Positions 10,991-24,624 of a stretch of 64,000 nucleotides of DNA are shown here, in pieces. Under the pieces are notes generated by a model. It had not been told where the DNA came from. It was given only the letters and a program-made list of their open reading frames with translations, and made no database searches. Position 1 is the stretch's first letter, and each line of letters opens with the position of its first letter. The position numbers were made by a program, and so were the translations under genes. Source of the DNA: Nematostella vectensis (lineage: Eukaryota > Cnidaria > Anthozoa > Actiniaria > Edwardsiidae). The DNA lies in assembly GCF_932526225.1 (NCBI RefSeq), contig NC_064045.1, positions 372,001 to 436,000 of the forward strand, read 5' to 3'.

Positions 10991-11860
10991 CTACCCTATA
11001 TCCCTGAGTATTAACCCCTAACTAAGCTACACCCCTAAGACCTAGCACAAACTACGCTATACTCCTGAATAGCTACCCCTAACTAAGCCTCACCCCTACG
11101 ACCTAGAAATAACTACATTTTACCCCTGAGTACCCAACCCTTGCTAAGCTACACCCCTGTGACGTAGCACTAACTACACTATACGCCTGAATACCCAACC
11201 CTAACTAAACTACACCCCTATACCCGGGCACTTACCTACCCTATAACCCTGAGTACCCACCCGTAACTAAACTACACCCCTATGTCCTTGCACTAACTAA
11301 CCTATACCCCTGGGTACCCACCCCTAGCTTAGCTACACCCCTACGACCTAGCACTAACTAGCCTATACCCTGAATACCCAACCCTAACTAAACTACACCT
11401 CTACTATCTAGCACTAACTACCCTATACCCCTGAATACCCACCCCTAACTAAGCTACACCCTTATGACTTGGCTGTAACTACAATATACCCCTGAGTACC
11501 CACCCCTAACTAAGCTAAACCCCTACTACCTAGCACTAACTACCCTATACCCATGAGTACTCACCGCTAATTAAGCTACACCTGTATGACTTAGCACTTA
11601 CTACCCGATACCCCTGCCTAACCATCCCTAACTGACCTACACCCCTATGACTTAGCACTTACTACCCTATACCCATGAGTACCAACCCCTAACTGACCTA
11701 CACCCCTATGATACCTAATCACATAACTACCCTTTACCCATGTATAACCAGGCGCTTACCAACTTGCACCCCTGTGACCCTGAGGTTCATATCCTGTACC
11801 CCTATGCACCAACCCCCTAATGACACCGTTCTTACCTTAACACCCCTGAAAAAGTCCCTA
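10991..11860 (+). repeat. C-rich satellite array
   Basis: About 14 units opening with GTATTAACCCCTAACTAAGC, the variant that always follows the AT linkers. Confidence 0.83.
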
Positions 11861-12417
11861 GTTGATCTTACCTGGATTCGAACCCTGGACCGTTTGCTTC
11901 AGAAGCGAAGCCCGTAGCTTTGAGCCATAGCGCAACCCTTGAGATATCAAGGAAAAACTACAATATACCTTATAAGGCTGGGTAAACAAGGCTATACGGT
12001 AGTTACTTCTTATTTTCAAGAGAGTGGCTAGATAGCTCAGTGATACGGGCTTCGCTTCTCAAACAAGAGGACCGGGTTTCGAATCCATGTCAGATCAACT
12101 TGGGATTTTTTCAGGGGTGTAAAGATAAGGACGTTAAGTTGACGTTTAGATAAGTGATTTTGTGGGTGAGTTGACAGGTGTATAGGGTAACAAGAGTTGG
12201 TCAAAGGGGTCCAGGGTTTCAAGGGTTGACAATAAGGGTCAATGATATCAAGAACTAGGTCATAGGGGTGCAAGTTATGAATGCGTGAGTACACAGGGGT
12301 ACAGGGTATCTATGGCTTGGTATTGGACGTGCCGGGTTTTAAGGTATGGTTCAAACAGGTACAGGGATCCAAGAGCTAGGTAATATGGGTACATTATAAT
12401 AATTAATAATAATAATT
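11861..12417. repeat. Head-to-head tRNA-like module 5 (beta type)
   Basis: Minus head 11861-11937 with intact box B but beta-type altered box A; plus head 12025-12099 with GTTTCGAATCC and a further change (CCATG for CCAGG) in the T arm. T6 follows the plus head. Short AT tail at about 12396-12417. Confidence 0.78.
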
Positions 12418-12626
12418 ACCCTATATCCCTGAGTATTCACCCACAGTTAAGCTACACCCCTACGACCTAGCACCAACTACGCTAAACTCCTGAATACCTA
12501 CCCCTAACTAAGCCTCACCCCTACTACCTAGCAATAACTACACTTTACCCCTGAGTACCCAACCCTTGCAAAGCTACACCCCTGTGAGCTGAACCCTTTG
12601 ACGTAGCACTAACTTACCCTATACCA
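12418..12626 (+). repeat. Short C-rich array
   Basis: About three units linking beta to gamma modules, as at 4833-5035. Confidence 0.8.
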
Positions 12627-13180
12627 CGCCCGTTTGATTGAGAAGCGAAGCCCGTACCACTGAGCCATAGCGCCACTCTCGAGATATCAAGGAAAAACTA
12701 CTCTATACCTTATAAGGCTGGGTAAACAAGGCTATACGGAAGTTACTTCTAGTTTTCAAGAGAGTGGCGCGATAGCTCAGTGGTACGGGCTTCGCTACTC
12801 AAACAACAGGGCCGGGGTTCGAATCCAGGTCAGATCAACTTTGGATTTTTTCAGGGGTGTAAAGATAAGGACGTTAAGGGGACGTTAAGATAAGTAAGTT
12901 TGTGGGTGAGTTGACAGGTGTATAGGGTAACAAGAATTGTTCAAAGGGGTACAGGGTTTCAAGGGTTGGTAATAAGGGTCAATGATATCAAGAACTAGGT
13001 CATAGGGGTGCAAGTTATGAATGAGTGTGTACACAGGGGTGCAGGGTATCAATGGCTTGGTCTTGCCGGTGCAGGGTTCTAAGGGATCGCTCAAACAGGT
13101 ACAATGATTCAAGGGCTAGGCAATATGGGTACATTATAATAATTAAAAATAATAATTAAGGATAATAGTTAAGGATAATA
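12627..13180. repeat. Head-to-head tRNA-like module 6 (gamma type, truncated minus head)
   Basis: Minus remnant about 12627-12677 without box B; intact plus head 12765-12839 with T6. The distance to module 5 (740 bp between plus heads) equals that of modules 2 to 3. Confidence 0.78.
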
Positions 13181-13991
13181 GCTACCCTATATCCCTGAGT
13201 AACCACCCATAATTAAGCTACACCTCTACGACCTAGCACTAACTACGCTATACTCCTGAATACCTACCCCTAACTAAGCTTTACCCCTACGACCTAGCAA
13301 TAACTACACTTTACCCCTGAGTACCCAACCCTTGCTAAGCTACACCCAAATGACGTAGCACTAACTACCCTATACCCCTGAATACCCAACCCTAACTAAA
13401 CTACACCCCTATAACCGAGCACTTACCTACCCTATAACCCTGAGTACCCACCCATAACTAAACTACACCCCTATGTCCTAGCACTAACTGGCCTATACCC
13501 CTGAGTACCCGCACCTAGCTGAGCTACACCCCTACGACCTAGCACTAACTAGCCAATACCCCTCAATACCCAACCCTAACTAAACTACACCTCTACTACC
13601 TAGCACTAACTACCCTATACCCCTGAATACCCACCCCTAACTAAGATAATCCCGTACGACTCAGCACTAACTACCCGATACCCCTGCCTAGCCATCCCTA
13701 ACTGACCTACACCCCTATGACTTAGCACTTACTACCATATACCCCTGAGTACCAACCCCTAACTATGCTACACCCCTATGACCTAGCACTTACTACCCTA
13801 TACCCCTGCCTACCCACCCTCAACTGACCTACACCCCTATGACACCCAATCACATAACTACCATTTACGCATGTATAACCAAGCGCTTACCAACTTGCTC
13901 CCCAGTGACTCTGCCGTTTATATCCTGTACCCCTGTGCACGCACCCCCTAATGACACCGGCCTTACCTTAACACCCCTGAAAAAGTCCCTA
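13181..13991 (+). repeat. C-rich satellite array
   Basis: About 13 units, near-identical in order to 5593-6402, 23280-24090, 29357-30168 and 43110-43921. Confidence 0.83.
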
Positions 13992-14570
13992 GTTGATCTT
14001 ACCTGGATTCGAACCCTGGCCAGTTTGATTGAGAAGCGAAGCCCGTACCACTGAGCCATAGCGCCACTCTCGAGATATCAAGGAAAAACTACTCTATACC
14101 TTATAAGGCTGGGTAAACAAGGCTATACGGTGGTTACTTCTAGTTTTCGAGAGAGTGGCGCGATAGCTCAGTGATACGGGCTTCGCTTCTCAAACAAGAG
14201 GGCCGGGGTTCGAATCCAGGTCAGATCAACTTGGGATTTTTTCAGGGGTGTAAAGATAAGGACGTTAAGTTGACGTTTAGATAAGTGATTTTGTGGGTGA
14301 GTTGATAGGTGTATAGGGTAACAAGAGTTGGTCAAAGGGGTACAGGGTTTCAAGGGTTGGTAATAAGGGTCAATGATATCAAGAACTAGGTAATAGGGGT
14401 GCAAGTTATGAATGAATGAGTACACAGGGGTACAGGGTATCAATGGCTTGGTATTGGAGGTGCAGGGTTTTAGGGGATGCTCCAAACAGGTACAGTGATT
14501 CAAGGGCTAGGTAATATGAGTACATTATAATACTTACAATTATAATTAAAAATAATAATTAACAATAATA
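13992..14570. repeat. Head-to-head tRNA-like module 7 (epsilon type)
   Basis: Minus head 13992-14068 and plus head 14156-14230, both with intact box A and box B. The plus side has T6 and the minus side T5. This is one of the copies best equipped for Pol III transcription. Body to about 14526, then an AT tail. Confidence 0.8.
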
Positions 14571-15095
14571 GCTACCCTATATCCCTGAGTATCCACCCAT
14601 AATTAAGCTACACCCCTACGACCTAGCACTAACTACGCTATACTCCTGAATACATACCCCTAGCTAAGCTTTACCCGTACGACCTAGCAATAACTACACT
14701 TTACCCCTGAGTACACAACCCTTGCTAAGCTACTCCCTTGTGACGTAGCACTAACTACCCTATACCCCTGAATACCCAACCCTAACTAAAATACACCCCT
14801 ATAACCGTGCACTTACCTACCCTATAACCCTAAGTACCCACCCGTAACTAAACTACACCCCTATGTCCTAGCACTAACTAGCCTATACCCCTGGGTACCC
14901 ACACCTAGCTTAGCTACACCCCTACGACCTAGCACTAACTACCCTATACCCCTGCCTACCCATCCTAAACTGACCTACACCCCTATGACACCTAATCACA
15001 TAACTACCCTTTACCCATGTATGACCAAGCGTTTACCAACTTGCACCCCTTTGACCCTGCCGTTTATATAATGTACCCCTGTGCACTCGACCCCT
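14571..15095 (+). repeat. C-rich satellite array, headless end
   Basis: About eight units ending in the head-leader sequence and breaking into AT DNA without a tRNA-like head, as at 9244. Confidence 0.82.
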
Positions 15096-15310
15096 TAATA
15101 AGAATAAATAATTAATAATAAATAAAACATAATTAATAAATAATAATTAATAATAATTAATAATAATAATTAATAATAATAATTAATAATAATGATTAAT
15201 AGTAATTAATAATAATAACTAATTATAATAATTTATAATAATAATTAATAATAAATAATTAATTAAAATAATAATGATAATTATAATTAATAATAATAAT
15301 TAATAATAAT
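15096..15310. repeat. AT-rich linker
   Basis: About 215 bp of TAATAA-type repeats. Relatives lie at 31015-31231, 36141-36360 and 46171-46401. Confidence 0.84.
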
Positions 15311-16060
15311 AGCTACCCTATATCCCTGAGTATCCACCCCTAATTAAGGTACACCCCTACGACCTAGCACTAACTACGCTATACTCCTGAATACCTACCC
15401 CTAACTCAGCTTTACCCCTACGACCTAGCAGTAACTACACTTTACACCTGAGTACCCAACCCTTGCTAAGCTACACCCCTGTGACGTAGCACTAACTACT
15501 CTTTACCCTTGAATACCCAACCCTAACTAAACTACACCCCTATAACCGAACACTTACCTATCCTATAAGTCTGAGAACCCACCCCTAACTAAACTACACC
15601 CCTATGTCCTAGCACTAACTAGCCTATACCCCTGAGTACGGACACCTAGCTGAGCTACACCCCTACGACTTAGCACTAACTACCCTATACCCCTGAGTAC
15701 CCACCCCAAACTAAGCTAAACCAGTACGACCTAGCACTAACTACCCTATACACATGAGCACCCACCGCTAACTAAGCTACTTCCCTTTGACTTAGCACTT
15801 ACTACCCTATACCCCTGAGTACCAACCCCTAACAAAGCTACACCCCTATAACCTAACACTTACTACCCTTCACCCCTGCATACCCATCCCTAACTGACCT
15901 ACACCCTATGACACCTAATCACATAACTACCCTTTTCCCATGTATGACCAAGCGCTTACAAACTTGCACCCCAGTGACCATGCCATTTATATCCTGTACC
16001 CCTCCGCACCCACCCCCTAATGCCACCGTCCTTACCTTAACACCCCTGAAAAAGTCCCTA
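15311..16060 (+). repeat. C-rich satellite array
   Basis: About 12 units leading into a delta module. Delta-specific variants include AAACCAGTACGACC and CTACTTCCCTTTGACTT. Confidence 0.83.
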
Positions 16061-16590
16061 GTTGATCTTACCTGGATTCAAACCCTGGGCCGTTTGCTTG
16101 AGAAGCGAAGCCCGTACCACTGAGCCATAGCGCCACTCTCGAGATATCAAGGAAAACTACTCTATACCTTATATGGCTGGGTAAACAAGGCTATACGGTA
16201 GTTACTTCTAGTTTTCAAGAGAGTGGCGCGATAGCTCAGTGGTACGGGCTTTGCTTCTCAAACAAGAGGGCCGGGGTTCGAATCCAGGTCAGATCAACTT
16301 GGGATTTTTTCAGTGGTGTAAAGATAAAGACGTTAAGGAGACATTAAGATAAGTGAGTTTGTGGGTGAGTTGACAGGTGTATGGGGCAACAAGAGATGGT
16401 CAAAGGGGTACAGGGTTTCATGGGTTGGTAATAAGGGTCAATGATATCAAGAACTAGGTCATAGGGGTGCAAGTTATGAATGAGTGAGTACACAGGGGTA
16501 CATGAAATCAATGGCTTGGTCTTGGAGGTGCAGGGTTTTAGGGGATGGTTCAAACAGTTACAGGGATTCAAGAGCTAGGTTATATTGGTA
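16061..16590. repeat. Head-to-head tRNA-like module 8 (delta type)
   Basis: Minus head 16061-16137 with the delta box B change (GGTTTGAATCC); plus head 16224-16298 with intact boxes and T6. Directly followed by a long AT block. Confidence 0.8.
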
Positions 16591-18194
16591 TATATAATAA
16601 TTAATAATAATAATTAATAGTAATTAATAATAATAATTATTAATAATAATTATTAATAATAATTATTATTAATAATAATTATTAATAATAAATATTATTT
16701 ATTATTAATTATTATTTATTCATAATTATTATCGATAATTATTATTAATATATATTATTATTATTAATGTAAAATATAATTATATATAATATATATAATA
16801 TAATATATATAATTATTATTCATATATATTGATTTTTTTTAATTATTATTAATTACTATTATTAATTACTCTTAATTATTATTAATTACTTTTATGAATT
16901 ACTTTCATTAATTATTATTAATTACAATTATTCATTATTATTAATAATTACAAATAATAATTAATAATTAATAAAAATAATTTATAATAATAATTTATAA
17001 TAATAATTTATAATAATAATTAATAATAGTAATTAATAATAATTAATAATAGTAATTGATAATAATTACAAAAAGTAATTCATAATACTAATAAATAATA
17101 ATAAATAATAATTAATAGTAATTAATAATAATTAATAATAATTAATAATAATTAATAATATTTAATAATAATTAATAGTAATTAATAATATTTCTATAAT
17201 TAATAATAATTAATAAAAATTAATAAAAATTAAGAATAATCAATAATAATCATTAGAAATTAATAATAATAATTAATAATATTTATTAATTATAATAACT
17301 AATAATAATAATTAATAATAATCAATAATAATAAAAATAACTAATAATAATCAATAATATTAATCAATAATATTAATCAATAATTGAAATTAATAATAAT
17401 AATTAATTATAATTAATAATAATCTTTAATAAGAATTAATAATTAATAATAATTAATAACAATTAATAATAAATAATAAATAATAATTAATAATTAATAA
17501 TAATAAATAATTATTAATTAATAATTAATGACAATTAATATTGATATTAATAATAACAATTAATAATAATAATTAATAATTAATAATAATTAAGAGTAAT
17601 AATAATTATTAATAATAAATAAATTATAAAAATTAATATTAATTAATAGTAGTTATTAATAATAATTAATAATAATAAATAATTAATAATAATAAATATT
17701 AAGAATTAATTAATAAAAATTAATAATAATTAATAAATAATAATAATCAATAATAATTATAATTAATAATAATCAATAATAGGTAATAATTCATAATTAA
17801 TAATAAATAATAAATAATAATAAATAATAATTAAAGATAATAAATAATAATTAATAATAAATAAAAAAATTAAATAATAAAAATTAATAGTTAATAATAA
17901 TAATAATTAATAATAAATAATATTTAATAAATAATTGATAATAGTAATAAATAATTGTAATTAATAATTAATAATAATTAATAATTAATAATATTTATTA
18001 TTTATAATAAATAATAATTAATAATTAATATTAATAACTAATAATAATAATTAATAATAATAATTAATTAATAATAATAATAATAATTAAAAATAATGTT
18101 TAATATAATAATAATAATTAATGATAATGATTAATAGTAATTAATAATAATAACTAATAATATTAATTAATAATAATAATTAATAACAATAATT
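16591..18194. repeat. Long AT-rich block 2
   Basis: About 1.6 kb of (TAA/TTA)n derivatives, aligning in order with the other long blocks. The conserved TATATA-rich core lies at about 16767-16830. Confidence 0.88.
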
Positions 18195-18898
18195 ACCCTA
18201 TATCCCTGAGTATCCACCCCTAATTGAGCTACGCCCCTACGACCTAGCAATAACTACACTTTACCCCTGTGTACCCAACCCTTGCTAAGCTACACCCCTG
18301 TGACGTAGCACTAACTACCCTATACCCCTAAATACCCAACCCTAACTCAATTACACTCCTATAACCGAGCAATTACCTACCTTATAACCCTGAGTACCCA
18401 CCCCCAACTAAACTACACCCCTGTCCTAGAACTAACTAGCCTATACCCCTGAGTACCCACAACTAGCTAAGCTACACCCCTACGACCTAGCACTAACTAG
18501 CCTATACCCCTGAATACCCAACCCTAACTAAGCTACACCCTTATGACTTGGCTGTAACTACCCTATACCCCTAAGTACCCGTCCCAAACTAAGCTAAACC
18601 CCTATGACCTAGCACTAACTACCCTATACCCATGAGTACCCACCGCTAACTAAGCTACACCCCTATGACTTAGCACTTACTACCCTATACCCCTGAGTAC
18701 AAACCCCTAACTAAGGAACACCACTATGACCTAGCACTTACTACCCTATACCCCTGCCTACCCATCCCTAACTGACCTACACCCCTATGACACCTAATCA
18801 CATAACTACCCTTCACCCATGTATGACCAAGCGCTTACCAACTTGCACTCCTTTGACCCTGCCGTTTATATCCTGTACCCCTGTGCACCCACCCCCTT
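18195..18898 (+). repeat. C-rich satellite array, headless end
   Basis: About 11 units. It is about one unit shorter than 8481-9244: the unit with CTCTACTACCTAGC is missing. Confidence 0.83.
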
Positions 18899-19096
18899 AA
18901 TAATAAATAATTAATAATTAATAAAAAATAATTAATAAATGATAATTAATAATTAATATTAATAACTAATAATAATAATTAATAATGATAATAATAATTA
19001 ATAATAATAATTAATAATAATGGTTAATAGTAATTAATAATAATAACTAATAATAATTAATAATAAATAATTAATAATACTAAAAATAATAATAAT
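18899..19096. repeat. AT-rich linker
   Basis: About 200 bp of TAATAA-type repeats between two C-rich arrays. Confidence 0.84.
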
Positions 19097-19907
19097 AGCT
19101 ACCCTATATCCCTGAGTATTAACCCCTAACTAAGCTACACCCCTAAGACCTAGCACTAACTACGCTATACTCCTGAATAGCTACCCCTAACTAAGCCTCA
19201 CCCCTACGACCTAGCAATAACTACACTTTACCCCTGAGTACCCAACCCTTGCTAAGCTACACCCCTGTGACGTAGCACTAACTACACTATACGCCTGAAT
19301 ACCCAACCCTAACTAAACTACACCCCTATAACCGGGCACTTACCTACCCTATAACCCTGAGTACCCACCCGTAACTAAACTACACCCCTATGTCGTTGCA
19401 CTAACTAACCTATACCCCTGGGTACCCACACCTAGCTTAGCTACACCCCTACGACCTAGCACTAACTAGCCTATACCCTGAATTCCCAACCCTAACTAAA
19501 CTACACCTCTACTATCTAGCACTAACTACCCTATACCCCTGAATACCCACCCCTAACTAAGCTACACCCTTATGACTTGGCTGTAACTACAATATACCCC
19601 TGAGTACCCACCCTTAACTAAGCTAAACCCCTACGACCTAGCACTAACTACCCTATACCCATGAGTACCCACCGCTAATTAAGCTACACCTGTATGACTT
19701 AGCACTTACTACCCTATACCCATGAGTACCAACCCCTAACTGACCTACACCCCTATGATACCTAATCACATAACTACCCTTTACCCATGTATAACCAAGC
19801 GCTTACCAACTTGCACCCCTGTGACCATGCCGTTTATATCCTGTACCCCTGTGCATTCACCCCCTAATGCCATCGTTCTTACCTTAACACCCCTGAAAAA
19901 GTCCCTA
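19097..19907 (+). repeat. C-rich satellite array
   Basis: About 13 units. This is the intact counterpart of 1-352 plus 1905-2220 and shows what the locus looks like without the inverted segment. Confidence 0.84.
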
Positions 19908-20477
19908 GTTGATCTTACCTGGATTCGAACCCTGGCCCGTTTGCTTGAAAAGCGAAGCCCGTACCACTGAGCCATAGCGCCACTCTCGAGATATCAAGGA
20001 AAAACTACTCTATACCTTATAAGGCCGGGTAAACAAAGCTATACGGTAGTTACTTCTAATTTTCAAGAGAGTGGCGCGATAGCTCAGTGGTACGGGCTTC
20101 GCTTCTCAAACAGGAGGGCCTGGGTTCGAATCCAGGTGAGATCAACTTGGGATTTATTCAGGGGTGTAAAGATAAGAACGTTAAGTTGACGTTTAGATAA
20201 GTGAGTTTGTGGGTGAGTTGACAGGTGTATAGGGTAACAAGAGTTGGTAAAAGGGGTACAGGATTTCAAGGGTTGATAATAAGGGTCGATGATATCAAGA
20301 ACTAGGTCATAGGGGTGCAAGTTATGAATGAGTGAGTACACAGGGGGTACAGGGTATCAATGGCTTGGTCTTGGAGGTGCAGGGTTTTAGGGTGTGGTTC
20401 AAACAGGTACAAGGTTTAAAGAGTTAGGTAAAATGGGTACATTATAAGAATTAATAATAATAATTAATAATAATAAT
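19908..20477. repeat. Head-to-head tRNA-like module 9 (alpha type)
   Basis: Minus head 19908-19984; plus head 20072-20146 with the interrupted terminator TTTATT. Nearly identical to module 1, including the CCTGGGTTCGAATCC T arm of the plus head. Confidence 0.8.
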
Positions 20478-21960
20478 TACCCTATATCCCTGAGTATCCA
20501 TCCCTAATTAAGCTACACCCCTACGACCTAGCACCAACTACGCTATACTGCTGAAAACCTACCACTAACTAAGCCTCACCCCTACTACCTAGCAATAACT
20601 ACATTTTACCCCTGAGTACCCAACCTTTGCAAAGCTACACCCCTGTGACGTAGCACTAACTTACCCTATATCCCTGAATACCCAACCCTAACTAAACTAC
20701 ACCCCCATAACGGAGCACTTACCTATCCTATAACCCTGAGTACCCACCCGTAACTAAACTACACCCCTCTGTCCTAGCACTAACTAGCCTATACCCCTGG
20801 GTACCCACACCTAGCTAAGCTACACCCCTACGACCTAGCACTAACTAGCCTATACCCCTGAATACCCACCCCTAACTAAGCTACACCCTTATGACTTGGC
20901 TGTAACTACAATATACCCCTGAGTACCCACCCCTAACAAAGCTACACCCTTATGACCTAGCACTAACTACCCTATACCCATGAGTACCCACCGCTAATTA
21001 GGCTACACCTCTATGACGTAGCACTAACTACCCTATACACCTGAATACCCAACCCTAACTTAACTACACCCCTATAACCGAGCACTTACCTACCCTATAA
21101 CCCTGAGTTACCCACACCTAACTAAACTACACCCTTATGACTTGGCTGTAACCACCCTATACCCCTGAGTACCCACAGCAAACTAAACAAACCCCTACGA
21201 ACTAGCACTAACTACCCTATACCCATGAATACCCATCCCTAACTGACCTACACCCCTATAACCGAGCACTTACCTACCCTATAACCCTGAGTACCCACCC
21301 CTAACTAAACTACACCCCTCTGCCCTAGCACTAACTAGCCTATACCCCTGGGTACCCACACCTAGCTAAGCTACACCCCTACGACCTAGCATTAACTAGC
21401 CTATACCCTTGAATACCCACCCCTAACTAAGCTACACACTTATGACTTCGCTGTAACTACAATATATCCCCCGATTACCCACCCCTAACTGAGCTAAACC
21501 CCTACGAACTAGAACTAACTACCCTATACCCATGAGTACACACCGCTAATTAAGCTACACCTCTATGACTTAGCACTTACTACCCTTACCAATGAGTACC
21601 AACCCCAAACTAAGCTAAACCCCTACAAACTAGCACTAACTACCCTATACCCATGAGTACCCACCGCTAATTTAGCTACACCTCTATGACTTAGCACTTA
21701 CTACCATATACCAATGAGTACCAACCCCTGATTAAGCTACACCCATATGACCTAGCACTTACTACCATATACTCTTGCCTACCCATCCCTAACTGACGTA
21801 CACCCCTATGATACCTAATCACATAACTACCCTTTACCCATGTATAACCAAGCGCTTACCAACTTGCACCCCTGTGACCATGCCGTTTATATCATGTACC
21901 CCTGTGTACCAACCCCCTAATGCCACCGTCCTTACCTTAACACCCCTGAAAAAGTCCCTA
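20478..21960 (+). repeat. Long C-rich satellite array
   Basis: Twin of 2798-4272 with the same order of unit variants, showing that the duplicated block is several kb long and not one 61 bp unit. Confidence 0.84.
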
Positions 21961-22517
21961 GTTGATCTTACCTGGGTTCTAACCCTGGACCGTTTGCTTC
22001 AGAAGCGAAGCCCGTAGCTTTGAGCCATAGCGCAACCCTTGAGATATCAAGGAAAAACTACTATATACCTTATAAGGCTGGGTAAACAAGGCTATACGGT
22101 AGTTACTTCTAATTTTCAAGAGAGTGGCTAGATAGCTCAGTGATACGGGCTTCGCTTCTCAAACAAGAGGGCCGGGTTTCGAATCCAGGTCAGATCAACT
22201 TGGGATTTTTTCAGGGGTGTAAAGATAAGGACGTTAAGTTGACGTTTAGATAAGTGATTTTGTGGGTGAGTTGACAGGTGTATAGGGTAACAAGAGTTGG
22301 TCAAAGGGGTCCAGGGTTTCAAGGGTTGGTAATAAGGGTCAATGATATCAAGAACTGGGTCATAGGGGTGCAAGTTATGAATGCGTGAGTACACAGGGGT
22401 ACAGGGTGTCTATGGCTTGGTATTGGAGGTGCCGGGTTTTAAGGTATGGTTCAAACAGGTACAGGGATCCAAGAGCTAGGTAATATGGGTACATTATAAT
22501 AATTAATAATAATAATT
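21961..22517. repeat. Head-to-head tRNA-like module 10 (beta type)
   Basis: Minus head 21961-22037 with box B damaged at two positions (GGTTAGAACCC) and beta-type box A. Plus head 22125-22199, with the GTTTCGAATCC variant and T6. The minus head is the most decayed full-length one. Confidence 0.78.
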
Positions 22518-22723
22518 ACCCTATATCCCTGAGTATTCACCCCCAATTAAGCTACACCCCTACGACCTAGCACCAACTACGCTAAACTCCTGAATACCTA
22601 CCCCTAACTAAGCCTCACCCCTACTACCTAGCAATAACTACACTTTACCCCTGAGTACCCAACCCTTGCAAAGCTACACCCCTGTGAGCTACACCCTTGG
22701 ACGTAGCACTAACTTACCCTATA
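22518..22723 (+). repeat. Short C-rich array
   Basis: About three units between a beta and a gamma module. Confidence 0.8.
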
Positions 22724-23279
22724 CCACGCCCGTTTGATTGAGAAGCGAAGCCCGTACCACTGAGCCATAGCGCCACTCTCGAGATATCAAGGAAAAACTA
22801 CTCTATACCTTATAAGGCTGGGTAAACAAGGCTATAGGGAAGTTACTTCTAGTTTTCAAGAGAGTGGCGCGATAGCTCAGTGGTACGGGCTTCGCTACTC
22901 AAACAACAGGGCCGGGGTTCGAATCCAGGTCAGATCAACTTTGGATTTTTTCAGGGGTGTAAAGATAAGGACGTTAAGGGGACGTTAAGATAAGTAAGTT
23001 TGTGGGTGAGTTGACAGGTGTATAGGGTAACAAGAGTTGTTCAAAGGGGTACAGGGTTTCAAGGGTTGGTAATAAGGGTCAATGATATCAAGAACTAGGT
23101 CATAGGGGTGCAAGTTATGAATGAGTGTGTACACAGGGGTACAGGGTATCAATGGCTTGGTCTTGCCGGTGCAGGGTTCTAGGGGATGGCTCAAACAGGT
23201 ACAGTGATTCAAGGGCAAGGCAATATGGGTACATTATAATAAATAAAAATAATAATTAAGGATAATAATTAAGGATAAT
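22724..23279. repeat. Head-to-head tRNA-like module 11 (gamma type, truncated minus head)
   Basis: Minus remnant about 22724-22777; plus head 22865-22939 intact with T6. The spacer differs slightly (CTATAGGGAAG for CTATACGGAAG). Confidence 0.78.
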
Positions 23280-24090
23280 AGCTACCCTATATCCCTGAGT
23301 AACCACCCATAATTAAGCTACACCCCTACGACCTAGCACTAACTACGCTATACTCCTGAATACCTACCCCTAACTAAGCTTTACCCCTACGACCTAGCAA
23401 TAACTACACTTTACCCCTGAGTACCCAACCCTTGCTAAGCTACACCCATGTGACGTAGCACTAACTACCCTATACCCCTGAATACCCAACCCTAACTAAA
23501 CTACACCCCTCTAACCGAGCACTTACCTACCCTATAACCCTGAGTACCCACCCCTAACTAAACTACACCCCTATGTCCTAGCACTAACTGGCCTATACCC
23601 CTGAGTACCCGCACCTAGCTGAGCTACACCCCTACGACCTAGCACTAACTAGCCAATACCCCTCAATACCCAACCCTAACTAAACTACACCTCTACTACC
23701 TAGCACTAACTACCCTATACCCCTGAATACCCACCCCTAACTAAGATAATCCCGTACGACTCAGCACTAACTACCCGATACCCCTGCCTAGCCATCCCTA
23801 ACTGACCTACACCCCTATGACTTAGCACTTACTACCCTATACCCCTGAGTACCAACCCCTAACAAAGCTACACCCCTATAACCTAACACTTACTACCCTA
23901 TACCCCTGCATACCCATCCCTAACTGACCTACACCCTATGACACCTAATCACATAACTACCCTTTTCCCATGTATGACCAAGCGCTTACAAACTTGCACC
24001 CCAGTGACCATGCCATTTATATCCTGTACCCCTCTGCACCCACCCCCTAATGCCACCGTCCTTACCTTAACACCCCTGAAAAAGTCCCTA
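23280..24090 (+). repeat. C-rich satellite array
   Basis: About 13 units with the AAGATAATCCCGTACGACTC variant near 23743. Confidence 0.83.
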
Positions 24091-24624
24091 GTTGATCTTA
24101 CCTGGATTCAAACCCTGGCCCGTTTGCTTAAGAAGCGAAGCCCGTACCACTGAGCCATAGCGCCACTCTCGAGATATCAAGGAAAACTACTCTATACCTT
24201 ATATGGCTGGGTAAACAAGGCTATACGGTAGTTACTTCTAGTTTTCAAGAGAGTGGCGCGATAGCTCAGTGGTACAGGCTTTGCTTCTCAAACAAGAGGG
24301 CCGGGGTTCGAATCCAGGTCAGATCAACTTGGGATTTTTTCAGTGGTGTAAAGATAAAGACGTTAAGGGGACATTAAGATAAGTGAGTTTGTGGGTGAGT
24401 TGACAGGTGTATGGGGCAACAAGAGATGGTCAAAGGGGTACAGGGTTTCATGGGTTGGTAATAAGGGTCAATGATATCAAGAACTAGGTCATAGGGGTGC
24501 AAGTTATGAATGAGTGAGTACACAGGGGTACATGAAATCAATGGCTTGGTCTTGGAGGTGCAGGGTTTTAGGGGATGGTTCCAACAGTTACAGGGATTCA
24601 AGAGCTAGGTTATATGGGTACATT
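24091..24624. repeat. Head-to-head tRNA-like module 12 (delta type)
   Basis: Minus head 24091-24167 (box B GGTTTGAATCC); plus head 24254-24328, with a box A-side change GGTACAGGC. T6 is present and a long AT block follows. Confidence 0.8.
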